Shown: one piece after another, positions 10,840-23,670 of the stretch | Layout: each line of letters opens with the position of its first letter | Position numbering within the stretch: the stretch's first letter is position 1 | Origin: Trichobilharzia szidati | Taxonomy: Eukaryota; Platyhelminthes; Trematoda; Strigeidida; Schistosomatidae | NCBI GenBank assembly: GCA_944472155.2 | Contig: OX235277.1 | Coordinates: 30,886,804 to 30,950,803 of the forward strand | Reading direction: 5' to 3' | DNA: 64,000 nt | The notes under the pieces: model-generated | Database searches by the model: none | What the model was told of the DNA's origin: nothing | What the model saw: the letters and a program-made list of their open reading frames with translations, nothing else | Made by a program: the position numbers and the translations under genes

Positions 10840-13640
10840 CACCGCGCGTTATTTTCAATATCCAATATCGTTTCAACGAGTTAGCATTAACCAATTTGGT
10901 TTCTGTGTGCTCGCCTCTTGATTGTGAGGTATAGGTATCTGATCTTCGGTAGCTCGTCCCACCACTCGACTGTCGTAGCTTTGCTTGACTCCAAAAGGAG
11001 TAGTGCTGGGGTTATTTATATGTGGTTTGTAGTATGAGGTGTGTTAAGACTATTACTACTGTGAATGGAGTTGATCCTTTCACCAGTTAGTCCTCCGGTA
11101 TCGTCGTCAAAAGAAAACAGATAATAATAATTATAGATATAATTATTGAAGTTATTCAGACTAAAAGACAGAAAAAGAAATAAGAAAGCGTAACAACCGG
11201 CAGCTGAATTAATTTGAAGTTGATATGTATGTATATATATCGATAATAACGTAATAAGTATAGTTTCACTTTTCAGTAGAGTAAGACGGGAAAGAATGTA
11301 AAGAAGTAAAACGACAAGTTTATTCTCTACCCCTGAATGGTGTACAGGATTTTAAGGGGATAGGCCATTTGGACGCAGTCCTTGTGTCTCTGCATGATTG
11401 TCCAGCCTTCGCTTAAAGGCATCTATAAACGGTGACATAGCTACATCTGCCGGTAAGGAATTCCAGGGACGGCAAACCCGCAGGGAAAAGAAGTGGGAGC
11501 GCACCCGGGTCCTTGCCCTCTGCTGAGCGATCCTTCTGAGATTTCTACGAGGGAGCCTATACCTACTCAATGGCAGAACACCTTTGTTTGGGTGATTCCG
11601 GCCATTTGTTATCTTGTAGGCAGTAATCATGTCCCCCCTAAGCTGACGGTTGCTCAGTGTGAATAGGCCTAATTTCTTCAGGCTTTCATCATACGGCTAA
11701 TTTTGGAGACCCACCACTCCTTTAGTCGCCTGTCTTCGGACTTCTTCCAAGAGGTTGGCGTCTCTTCTAAGCGGTGGTGGTGCAATAATATTATCCACTT
11801 CAAGTTGTGGTCTGAATTATTTTTTGTACAACCTTAGAAATAGCTCAAGAGTGAGTGCACCTTACTGTCTATGTTTGAAGTGTATGACCGCATATGCCCT
11901 CGCAACATCCCCCGTGTAATTTACGCTTGTGTCCATTTTTCCGTTAGAACTAGACTAAAGTCGCGTTCCGACGTTGTGCAGGACAAGCTTTCATTGCACG
12001 GGGTGTTACTTGCATTCTGAAGTCTACAGGTGCGTAACTTCACTACTTTGCACTTTTTCAGGTTGAAAGTCATGCCACTGGCCACCGCCCAGTCTTCCAG
12101 AAGGTTTAGATCTTCCTGTACCCTATCTGAGTCCTCCGAACACTTTATCGCCCTCCATATCTTTCCGTCTTCAGAGAATAGGAGAGTCGGGCAGCTCAGA
12201 CGGCATGGTAGATCATTGATAAAAATCAAAAACATCAGCGGTCCTAGGATAGAACCCTGTGACACTCCTGATGACGAGCTGTGCCAAGATGATCAGACTC
12301 GACTGGGCCTAGTGCAAAATTGCCTTTCAGCTAGGTAGTACGGAAAAGCAAGACAAGCTTTCACTACTCTCAAGTCTGTGTGGATGTCAACAGCACTCAG
12401 CATCAAAAATAAGATCCGGATTTTCAACACTAATGTTAAGTCAGTCAGTGCTACTATACGGATCAGAGACTTGCACTGAGCGTCATAAAGAGCATCTCAA
12501 ACAAACTACAGACCTTCATTAACAGTTGTCTTCGCTCAATACTCAAGATCAGATGGCCGGCCAGAAAAGATCAGCAACAGGGATCTCTGGGAGCGAACCA
12601 ACCAGGAACCGATTGTGAAACAAATAGGCAGGAAGAAATGGAGATGGATTAGCCATACTCTGAGGAAACCATCAAGTGACATCACTAGACAAGCCATTGC
12701 TCGAGTGGAACCCGACCGAATTGGAAGCGGCGAGTTGGTCGTCAGTGCGAGGATGACATGAAGTAGGAGGTCGTGTGAAGAGGAGATGAAAGCATGTGGG
12801 CAGACTTGGAGCCAAGTGAAAACTCTAGCAGAGAACCGAACGCAATGGAGACGCGCGGCTGAAGCCCTATGTTCTTCTAGGAATTAAAGGGAATAATAAT
12901 AGGTAGTCCTTTAACCATGACAGAGGTGGCTTACCTATACCTGCCTAGCTAATTTTGTGTAGGAGAATGTCATGGTGAACAGTGTCAAATGCTTTATCAA
13001 AGTCTAGGAAGATCACATGGACTTTAACATTCATATCCCAGCATGATGTCCAATCGTCCCAAGCTGATAGCACGTTTGTTACACAGGATCTGCCTTTCCT
13101 GAGCGGCGTGTTCTTCCTGCTATCCGCAGACACGTGGTGTGGGGCTGTGCCAGGGCGACAAATTGGACAGATTTACCAAAACCATGGGCATGGGTTATTT
13201 CGCGTAAACTCGTAGTATGATTTCGATACCCCTTTGTCGCAACGGCAGTGTACCCATCGTTCACAAAAATTGCATTCAAAAGCTCAGCCAGTTTTAGAAG
13301 CGATGACACTACACACCTGATATTCGTCTCCCTTCCTTGATGACGCTTTCTAGGTATTATGACTTTTTGAACGTTTCCTTTTAGGTTTGCTGAGTTCCAC
13401 GCACTGGCTTTCAGTGAATGCAGGTGTAGTATCCTGTTCACCTGGTATTGCATGTGCTGTTTCAGTGCTAGACTGTGGCAATGCAGGCGTAGTATCAGAA
13501 CAGACGAGAGCTACACTAGTCTTCAGGATCGGTATGTGGGAAGCGGTTGGTGTCTCAGGGGTTTCGCATTATCTATCTGAAGCCCTTGTGACTACAGAAT
13601 ATGATGTTTTATTGCTTTTTCCACGGCTACTATTAACAAT
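10840..13640 (-). mobile_element. CR1-like LINE copy B, interrupted
   Basis: From right to left: an upstream region, RT motifs VHVIFLDFDKAFDTVHHDIL (about 13.0 kb), then SQGSILGPLMFLIFINDLPC (about 12.25 kb), FNLKKCKVVKLRTCR, and the C-terminal KITNGRNHPNKGVLPLSRYR. The active-site YADD is LFSEDGK here. The frame is broken by an opposite-strand insertion at 12340-12899. Confidence 0.75.
12340..12899 (+). mobile_element. RTE-like LINE 3' fragment inserted in copy B, with target-site duplication
   Basis: Plus-strand traces [28 protein letters not shown] and AEALCSSRN are the C-terminal end of the RTE-like LINE. It ends with gggaataataat, the family tail. The octamer taggtagt flanks it (12332-12339 and 12900-12907). 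A 5'-truncated insertion, as usual for target-primed reverse transcription. Confidence 0.8.
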
Positions 13641-16600
13641 CACTAAAACGTATGCTATAGACGAATAAGAGTGCAACAGTATCTACCCATAAGAAAAAGA
13701 ATAAGACTGAAAAAGTACAGGACAAGGAAAACAAAAGGTTTCTGACTTTACCTAGTACTTTCTGGATGATTGGCTTCACTCCACTTCTTATGGGTCTGGG
13801 TGACGAGTAAATATTTGCGAATTTCACAACTTGGGAACGGTCTTCCAAGAAAGAATTGAGCCAGGATAACAAGGGATCCTGGAACCCGTACGACTTTAGC
13901 TTAATAATTAGTCTCTTGTGTGGGACTTTATTGAAAGCTTTTTTGAAGTCGAAGAAGAGAGTTGTGACAAGCAAACCATGATCACGCTTAGTAATAACAT
14001 CATCGAAGTAGTCAAATAGGCAGGTGAAGCATGATCGACTTTTCAAGAAGCTGTGTTGTGCTGCAGTAAACACTTTGTGAAGGTGGAGGTATGAGGCAAT
14101 ATCTTGCCGAATGCCTTTTCCCATAAGCCTGGAAGCTTCTGACGTGATATTGATGGTTCGGTAGTTTTCGATATTAGAAGTTGGTCCTAGTTTGAACGAC
14201 AGCCTCCAGCGCCCTGGGTAACTACCACTATTTAAGGGCAGATTGAAATCTTTAGGAGTGTAATGGGCATATCCTCACCACCCCTTTTCAACAGGATAGA
14301 TGGAATTCCATCAGGGCCGGCATTATATGATGTCCGGAGGGATGCTAAAGAGGGGGAAATTTTTTGTGGGGTGAACGGTATATCACCCAAAAAGTGATTT
14401 GGTAGTGTCGGAACATCAAGACTACCTACTGTTTCTTCGTTAGTAAGGTAGCTAGCAAAGTGGAAGCTGAATAACTCGCATATCCCCTGTGGATCTTCAC
14501 ATAGCTTTCTTCCGTCTAATAATAAGTTAATGACAGTTATTCTGTTGTTGTTAATTCGTGATTTAATTAGTTTTACTAATGCCTCTGTATTATCGGGTCG
14601 TGAGTAGAGGATGCATTCTAGTTTGATGGACCCAGATAACTGATTAGATTTGTATGAATCATAAGTTTGCTTGAGTGTAATGAGAGATGAAAAGTCACTA
14701 CATCTGTAGAATTGCTTAGCATGCTTACTCAGGCGGTTTCGAATCATTACGGGTATGAAGTCGGGCTGTTTAGGCCTCGTTTTCACCAGTCTTGCTGGAG
14801 CGATGAAGTCATGTGCAAATCCTAGGTTCTCATGGAGTAAGTTGTTTGTCCCTATAGCTGAGCTGCATGTAAAGTATGGCTCCCAGTCTAGAGTGAGAAG
14901 GTATGGTTTCAGGTTATCCCACTGAGCATGTCTGTAACCCCTGAGTAATAATTTGTCGGCGTTTATTGTTGAACTCATGCTGGTGTAAATATTGAATGTA
15001 TCAAATACTACTCTGTGGTTGCAGCCAGGAAATTCTTCCCCTACTCGAAGGTTAGTGGGGATGATACCACTAGTGAAAACTAGATCTAAAATCTTGGAAA
15101 ACCTGGTATGATGCTTTACATGTTGTTACCAGTCTTTTGTTTCTGTTATGTTCAAAAATTCATTATACCGTTTTGGTGAGCAAGGTGGTTGCCAGACTAC
15201 ATCAGGCATACTAAAGTCCCCGCATATAATTTTGGCCGTGTGAGGTAGTGAATTGGCGCAGGCGAACGTGCTAGGAAGCTTGATATTACCTTCAGCAGTT
15301 GAGCATGGGGGCGATAGATGCAGCTGATAGGATAGGAATCGGAGTGAGACAGCCTTAGAATAGCCCAGACTGAGTCGTTATCTGTGATGAGGTCTGGCTA
15401 GAAGTACTGTGTGACCTTAATATCAAACCTGATATACATAGCACATCCCCCCTCTACCATGGTTTCTATCACCTCTGAATACGTTTTTTTCCTTCACGTT
15501 TGTGGTGGACCTTTTGCTCTGTTAGCTTATTAACCCAAATTCAAATAGAAAAACAAAATACCGAATCAATTGAGTTTACGGGAAGAATATATTAAAGTTT
15601 TGTTACTTGGGTTTACAAAGATCCAAATTCCACAATAAACGTAATGGATTCCAGAAGTGCTGCGGGAAGACTGCTCCAGTTCTAATTCTCCAGTGTTGAC
15701 GTTGCCGGAGGTCGACCAAAGTGCGTAGGAAGAGGCTACGGTGCTCCTGCAAAAATTCGAGATAGAAAGCAGGTTGTTATAATTGATCGACGGCAGTTGA
15801 GATGGTGGAGAAGACGGAGAGTCGAAGGCAGAATTATATATTTATTTAAAACTCGAGGGAAGTTTAAAGTACAGAGTTTTTGGTTAAAACAAAGTAGTGT
15901 ACAATATGTTCATTTTTTACATAATAGTAAAATTTGGATAAGTTTATTTTTGAGGACTCCACAGGGCTCGCCCTCTTAGAGGTCCGGAGGACCATCAGTA
16001 CTGTCCTCGTGGACGATTACATGAATATAAGCAATATAAATAATGAGTAATGTCAACAATAAGGGTAACAAAAAAAATAAATAACATCAACAACAATAAG
16101 GATACAAAATTAGATCAGGGTGTACGGAATGCATCCGTGTTGTATAAAGTTTAGTACTCCACACGTTCCCCAGTGGAACACAGGGCTTCAAACTAGTAGC
16201 TTGAAGTTTCTGAAGCAGTGTTTATTTTACAGGATGGGGTTGCTAGCCTCATGCCCAACCTTCCCTCTTCACCAGCATTATTTCTGGCTTGGCGAGGTAA
16301 AGGAGTGCGTCGGCCGGGAATCGAACCCCATACCATGTGTATGGTTGGCGAGCGTCCTAACCGCTATGCCACCTCTGAATACGTAGTAGTTATCAAAAGA
16401 AATATCTTTATCTCTAATCTGAGGAGTGCACCATGTTTCAGTAATCATTATGAGAGACGGGTCACAAATTAAGGATAATGTCGTGAAGCCAAACATATTG
16501 TTGATTAAGGATCGAGCATTGATGAGACAGAATGAGATAGATTTAGGAATGACGGCGAAATCGCATATATCTCTAAAAAACGTTATCCTCAAGGTTTATA

Positions 16601-18310
16601 GCATCTGGAGTAGATTGTTTGATGGGTGCTAACTCAGATGATGGCAACTTACTGGCAGTGCTAGAAAAGCGCACTACACCAGCATTAGCACAGAGAGCAG
16701 TGCTATCGTTGGTTACCTTGACGGGTGCGAAGTGTTCATAATACTGTGACTGCAATGCATCGCCTTTCCTTCTGGAGATAAGTGACTTGACAGCACGTGT
16801 GCTATTTGCGTCAATATTGAGGCTGAGATTTCGTGTTGTCTGAGAAAATTTAGATTGGATGAATGGGAGGTAGGTGTTTCTTGTGGATAGTATGCCGGAG
16901 TAAAGTTACCTGCATCGCAGTTACGACTAATATTTCGAGTGTTTAGGTTATTTTTGCAAATATTAGTCCATCAATGATCTTGGGTAGTTTGTATCCGGTG
17001 GTTTTCGGGGATGTGGTAAGCCAGAAGGTCACCTTCAGGAAACACGCCTAACTCACTTGTTCCTTGTTGTAGAGGTCCCTGGATCACACTTTCGGCTATA
17101 TTAGCCACAGATAGGAGAGTTGTGTCGGGGTAGGTGTATACCTGCTGGTTGGGTTTCGACTTAGTTTTAGGGTGCCGAGAGAGATAGCGTCTCTTGTGTC
17201 TATCGGATGAAGATTTGTTCGGTGTTGGATGAATCCACGGGTTACCTCTCTTTTCATTGACGTTATATTTATGTCAGTATGAAGACTTATTCAGTTTCCC
17301 TGGGTTAATGGTAGGGTCGGAGTTGCTTAAGTTATTGTTACTTGGTTTGCTGCTGAGAAACCTATCAGTATCGGGTTTCAGTAAAGGTATTCTGGATGAT
17401 ATGATTGCATTACTTCGTTTTGTATGCACACTAGTCTGAGTGCTACTCGGTGAAGTTATATTTAATGCTACACGCTCAGGCTTAGCCTTATGCGTGACAT
17501 TGGTAGTGGCGAGCATAACTCTAAAGATGCATCTAAGCCTATGTCCATAGTTGCTTCATTGTCGAGTTTACCAGGAAAAGCTCTATTATTTAAGGATATT
17601 TTATTTTCATGCATGTCTGCAGCATTAGGTGATGTAAAGTGATAGAATCTTTTGTATGACGTTCTGCGGTTAGGTAGGTATTTCCGACACTTGATACACC
17701 TGCACGGCTACTTCTTTGACATGGCGTTAGGTCATGAACAAGTTTAACGTTACCATAAGGTTTAGATGAACTAATCAGCTTGCTAGACTACTGGAGTTTC
17801 TTGGCATCAATAGGACTACTGAATTTGAACAGCACAGGACAAGTATACTTTCCTGATTTTTCTTGAGTTTGCTTAGGTGACAGCTTGCTGACGGCATGCC
17901 GCACGCTTGGAGACATGTAACTTTGATTTTGTTCAGAGACAGGCAGATTGTATACGAGAACGTCGTATGAAGACATGAATCGTTTAGTCACTTCATTCAC
18001 TGTCAAGTCTAACACACGCTCAGACTTCAGTAGACACTACGGATTGGTATCGTCAGTTGGGTTGCAAAGAAGCAGTAACGGCTTAATGGTATTTATATTC
18101 TTAATAAATTCCTTCACAGAGTTTCCTAGAGAAATAAGGTCCAACTTATTTTGTTTAGCAGTTGCGTGTATCTCTGATAACAAATCGGGCACAATGACTT
18201 TGGGGACATTGTTGGGGCTACGTGGAACGTGTAGGGATGTACGTATAGAAGGTACTTGTTTATTGCATGTGCCATTGTTGCACACGTATCAGTATGGTTT
18301 CAAGTAGAAG
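13640..18310 (-). mobile_element. CR1-like LINE copy C, 5' two-thirds
   Basis: Order along the minus strand: ORF1-like protein (MCNNGTCNKQVPSIRTSLHV, later SYDVLVYNLPVSEQNQ) from 18285; endonuclease start FCLINARSLINNM and IMITETWCTPQIRD near 16.5 kb; continuation after an insertion; RT N-terminal region 14978-14232; then LLVTTLFFDFKKAFNKVPHK and LLSWLNSFLEDRSQVV around 13.9 kb. RT homology breaks after IRSGV (about 13.79 kb), just before the expected PQGSxLGP block. Many stops; inactive. Confidence 0.75.
15485..16369 (-). mobile_element. 885-bp insertion in LINE copy C: tRNA-Gly-type SINE plus additional sequence, 15-bp duplication
   Basis: The 15-mer cacctctgaatacgt occurs at 15470-15484 and 16370-16384 and bounds the insert. 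The right end is an antisense SINE head (minus strand ggcatagcggttaggacgct, ggggttcgattcccgg) with the SINE body through about 16140. The left end starts with a T run, the A tail on the minus strand. The 600 bases between do not belong to the SINE family as seen elsewhere, so the insert is composite or carries extra transduced sequence. Confidence 0.7.
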
Positions 18311-18895
18311 CTGAGCTAAAGCAAAGCAGGTATATGCACAAATAGCATATCAAGTTGATATACAGACTAAGAACTACTATAGGTACGATATGGAATTTTA
18401 CTGCATATAAATAAACAATAAATAGAGAAAAGCATTAGGCCGTGAAATATAGACTACACAGAATCCAATTATCCTGAAAATTGATCCTGATTTATAAACG
18501 ACAAAATAATGAACTTCTCTATAGTTTCCTTTTGTGTGATGTTCTTAAGTTACGAAAGGGAGAATGGGCCCTGAGAAAGAGTGAATCCAAACTTAATAAC
18601 TGGCGGTGATATATCTGGATAATTGGAGGTTGGGGTAGCAGCCAATGTAAGTTATAGTTGAGGAGTGGCGTAATATACACTACAATATTCCAGAAATCGG
18701 CGGGAATATATACACGTTATGGGGAGAGATTGTAAGGTCCGATCGGAATCGCGCGCCCTGTTGTGGTGCTACAGACGCCAGTGCAACAACCCCAATCTGA
18801 AGAAATGCATCTGCCCTAACTATCATACTATATCTAAACATGCGAGTAAACTCGCCCAATTTTTCCCTCACTAATTGACCTCAGGTTCAATTATT

Positions 18896-21530
18896 CATCA
18901 TAATTATTCCCTTGGGTTCCAATTGGAACATAGGATTTCAACAACACATCTCCACTGTCTTCTATTTTCTGCTATCCTCTTCAGCTGGCCCCACGACTGC
19001 CCATAATCTCTCATCTCCTACTCCCCAAACGATCTCCATATCACCTTCGCACTGACGACCCACTCGTTGCTTCCCATTGGGATTCCACTCGAGCGATGGC
19101 CTGCATTGCGCGCGATGTCATTCGACGGCCTCCTCAACGCTTGCCCGATCCATCTCCATTCTCTCCTACAGATTTGTTGAGCAATTAGCTATTGGTTGGC
19201 TCGTCACCTTCCAGAGTTTCTTCTTACTAATCCATTCTGGCCATTTGATCTTCCGTGTGGAGCTAGTGAAGTGGCCATCTGTTGATGAAAGACTGTAACT
19301 CGTCGGAAATCCTCTTCAGGATGCACAGTGCAAGTTTCTGACCCATATCGAAGCAGTGACTGACTGACTGACTGACTTCACATTTGTGTCGAACAGAACC
19401 CGAATCTTGTTGTTTATGCTGGCTGAGTGCAGTGCAGAATATTTACAAGCTGATTTCAGATTGATGGAGGCGTATCTCACTTTTCCGATTCTGGCTAGCT
19501 GGCTGGCTGGCTGGCTTTGACATCTTCATCCGCTCCAGCTGCCTTTGAGTGAAACCATACTTCCTAGATAATAAGTGAAGCCGGGAAGTAGCCTCTGTCA
19601 AATCTCTCGTGTTGATGGTGACTGGTGATAGTTGTTGTTGCTGTTAGTTGGTTATCTTCATCACCTCCGTCTCCACCTTCTCTATGTTCACCCGGATTCT
19701 TGTCTTTGCTACCAGCCTTTTCGGCAGTTAGTTGGTTGGTTTGTTATGTGTTTTGTTTGTTGGTTTCTGCCTCTACATCTGCCGCAGTCCCTTGGGTCGT
19801 TTTTGGTGCTCCGGTGGTTGTTCCGTCTGGCAGTGCTGCATTTTCGACTGTAATTCAGTAGCTTGATCGCATTCAGAATTTATGCTTTCATTAGAGGATT
19901 CGTATCAACTTGTAGGTAGTTGTGTGTAGGCTGTTGGTGGTGGTGTATTTCTGGGCGAGTTGCGGGTGGTGGTCGATTCACAGTCATTTAAAGTGATCAG
20001 CTTATTGTTTGATTTGTTTATCCTCCTTGGTGATCAGGTTCTCTTGAGCATCTTTTATTGGTTTCATCATCTGGGTTGGTCTCTTCCCGGAAAGAGTCTT
20101 GGTTATCAGATATGGTGTCCTGATGACTCTTATGCCTGGGGCCCGTTTTGTTTCAGTTACCGGCCAGTGTGTCGTAGAATTGTCGTTTGTCTTTTCTAGG
20201 ACTCTTCTTCACTTCTACATTCAAAACAGTGTACATTGAACACAGCTTCTCCTTCTGCTGTCCATCTTTGCATTGACTCATCTCTTTCACCATCCTCCTC
20301 TCTTCTGTTAGTTTCCAGGTATCTGTTGAGAGTCATTCCTTGTCTTGTCTCTTCCTTCTTCCTAGAGCAGTTGTACACACTTCCTTGAACATCACCTTTA
20401 GAGAGTTCCAATGTCCTTCCACACAGATTTCCTCAGTGATGCCCCGTATTCCAGGTTGAGTGCTGAACTCGAATTGTGGTCTGTCTCCATTTGTTTTCAT
20501 GGATTTAAGCTTCACCTTGAAGTTTCTTTGAACTAAATGATGGTCTGAGCCCACATCTGATCCCCTTCTCGTCTTTGTACCCAGAAGGCTGTGTCTCCAC
20601 TTCCTTGAATAGCATTGATATGAAATCTATTTGGTTTGTGGTATGTCCGTCAGGTTAAATCCATTTTGCTCTGTGTATATTCTTGTGCTTGTACACGCTA
20701 CCTCCAAACACCAAATCATTTGAAGCGCAGAATTCTGCGAATAATTCTCTGTTCTCATTCATTTCTCCGAGCGCCTCTCAACCCATGATGAATTCTCTTC
20801 CTGCATCATCTGCTCCCAGTTCGGCATTCATATCGCCCATAAGGATCCTGATGTCTCTATTTGGTGTGTCGTCCATTACTGTTTGTAACTGTCTATAGAA
20901 ATCTCCCCTGTTCTCCTATTCGGCGTTGCTCGCAGCACTATGAGTAGTATTGAATGATTGTAACCTTCCTTTCTTTGGAGTTGGACTTTGCCGTCATAAT
21001 CCAGGAGGAAATTGGTTCATATTGAATTAGGGATTCATCCATCACTGGTGATATCGTTATAGCCACTCACTGCCTCAGTATGCTCGTGGTTGTCGTATGC
21101 GTGATCAGAGTAGATTACTGACTCACCAGTTGACAGTTTTGATAATCCACATCCATTCCATCTGCTCTCACAGATTCTGAGCACTTCCATACAACATCTT
21201 CTCATTTCTTTGGTTACTTGGGCAGCTTTCCCAGTTTCGTACATGGTAGGAGCATCCCACGTCCCCACTGTATATTTTGCTGTCATCGAAAGAAGACACA
21301 TCGACTAACTGGCCTCATGAGGGCTTTCACCAGCCAGCGTCATTTCACATCTCCGGTTCCAGAGAAGAATAAGTTTGTTTTTTAAATTTTTTGTATTTCT
21401 AACATATTTCTTATGCGCTGAAGTTTCTGTAGCAGTTTGACTGGTTTTGCGGTGTAGGGTACCTAGCCCTACGCGCACCCCTCCCTCTTTCCATGGACTT
21501 GGGACCGGCAAGAAAGCTAGAGAGATAATA
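18896..21530 (-). mobile_element. RTE-like LINE copy 1 (longest, degenerate)
   Basis: Minus strand from right: VGTWDAPTMYETGKAAQVTK and CRWNGCG-type endonuclease start (21035-21301), broken EN and RT, then REWRWIGQALRRPSNDIARN and GQLKRIAENRRQWR at the 3' end. The tail ggaataatta abuts 18896-18915. The first 770 bases are nearly identical to copies 2 and 3; beyond 19680 they diverge. Confidence 0.75.
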
Positions 21531-23404
21531 AACCAGGCGAGGTTAAGTCAATTTGTTGAACTTATTTGAAATCCTATTATTGCTTTATCAGACAGGTTTA
21601 CAGAAGTATAAGTCTGTCTGTAATTATCCTAAACGTATACCAGTGAAATTGTTCGCAATCGTCTTCCCAGGAAATATGTAAATGGGTACTTAGCAATGTC
21701 TAAAGCATGCGATATGAAAAGTGGTCATGGAAACTTAGCGCAGTAATTCTAACCAACCGACTGTTTTCCTCGAGATCATTTTAACTACCTTAATCACCAA
21801 CTGTACCACTATTCATTTCACTCTACTTAATACACTCTGACTTAATCTGCTCAAGTACTGAACATTTCTATACCATATTCTTTTTAAAAACTTTCAGTTT
21901 TCTAGTTTTCTGTAATATATATGTACATATGTACACGCATCGAGATAATACTGCAAAGGATCTTTAGTGGCTGACGATATCGACATTCGTGGACTGTACT
22001 GAGTATACTAACGCAAGATCTTATACCAACAACTTCTTTAGTATTCGTTCCTCGTGAACCAAAGGAAAAGCAAAAGACACTATTTAATCGTCCAAACTAC
22101 GAGATACAATACGGGACCAAATTGTAGACCGGGATGAATGCTTAGCGGGCTAGTGATCGTGCACGAACGTGACACAACAGAGTACCAAATGGCATGGATG
22201 CCTGACCAGAAGCCTTCAGCTAAATAAGTCGACTTAAATAGTGAGGGTCAGCATCCAATGTCCAGTGATGATTACTGTGGTCAATAATTTTGGGGAATTA
22301 TTCACCGCTACAGATCTAAATAACATAATGCTTCTGCTTCTAGTTCTTATCCGGTCACTCACTTCGTTGTCATAATGCGATCCTGTGGGCGCTAGGCAGA
22401 TTCGAGCAACAGTACGTCCCAAATGTTATACTTTCCCTGATCTCCGAAGCTACTTCTGACTAAACTATCACTTACATACTTCGTAATAATTTTTACCTGA
22501 GCATTATTATGCTTTGTTATATCTTAACTGTCTAGGCTTTTAATTAAGTTAAAACCTGCTCTTTTCGTTTGTATTCCGTGTTTCCTTAACATCTAGTTCT
22601 GGAATAAAAACAAAAATTACCTTGTTTGAGGAAAGCTGCATTCTCATCGAAAACGTCATAGTTTCCGTGGTAAGACCGATATGTTTAGCACTTTACTTTG
22701 CAAATGTATGTTGTCATTCTAAGGACGACATAGCTCCTTCATGTTTATCTCCTGTAAATGTATTTTCAATCGTATATTATCTTTACTTGTGTTATATGTC
22801 AATTTACAGTTTCTTGTAACATTCTGTTCTCTCTAAAAATAGCTTCCTTTCACGGGAAGACACATGATTTACCCAGGTGATGATTCTTCATCGGTCGACT
22901 GACATCACTCACAGAAAAGAGGGACGAAGATTGGGCTACCACCCTGTTGATGGCCGCACAATTTAAACTTTATATGGATCTGTTCTGGTTGTTTGCATTG
23001 TAATTCGAACATTTGAACTATTTTAACAGTAATTATCTATTGATATTTTACGATTACAATTTATACCGTTTCTGATCATGTCTGTAATAATGGCGTGCAT
23101 TTTATGTAAACCTTATACGAAATATAAATTATTACTATCCTGTTTATATGTAGTAAATAGAGAAGAAGAATTAGAATTGTATCTCTAAGAATGATGGTAG
23201 CTGTCGTGACAAGACCGGTGTTAGAGATTGCTCTTTGTGTTTTATGCTTAAGGAAGTCCTGAGCCAAGTTTCTTATCTTTTCACTGATCTGAAGACCATG
23301 TGACTGTATCAAAAAGTCTAAATTAAAAATCTTATTGAGTCCTGTTAAAGAATTCACTGGGAAATAAGCACTATCTGAGATGTGCAAGAGAAATTGAAAG
23401 ATAC

Positions 23405-23670
23405 TTCATCACTGAAAACGGATACCAATCAGATAAATTTGAAGGAAGCCATCACTTACGTTAACATCATTAGAGTTGTTTCAGTTATGGGCGGCCCAGA
23501 TGAGGATGCTAAAGCCAGCCAGGAACAGACCAAAAAGGCACTCTAGGCGTTCATATATCTGAAATCCGTGTGGAGATTCACACCATCCATTACAGAACTA
23601 ATCCGAATTTCCGACACTAACGTCAGGCCAGTGCTTCTGTATGGATCACAGAATTGGTGTTTGCGTCTCC
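23405..23670 (+). mobile_element. RTE-like LINE fragment, C-terminal domain
   Basis: Plus strand reads VVSVMGGPDEDAKASQEQTK, AFIYLKSVW and ISDTNVRPVLLYGSQNW. These match the post-RT region of this LINE family (GGTDADVKARIGKA, FLQLKNIW, NTNVKSVLLYGSETW). Both ends are truncated. Confidence 0.65.

Noticed and set aside
19355..19380. CRISPR-like or satellite array from CTGA repeats
   Set aside because: Only four tandem copies of a tetramer inside a LINE; present at the same place in the other copies.
19625..20200. Plus-strand Ser/Leu/Val-rich frames
   Set aside because: Shadows of the antisense RTE-like LINE, repeated in copies 2 and 3.
22622..22819. Hydrophobic 65-residue frame as membrane protein
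   Set aside because: Typical of AT-rich non-coding DNA; no start context, homologue or splice sites.
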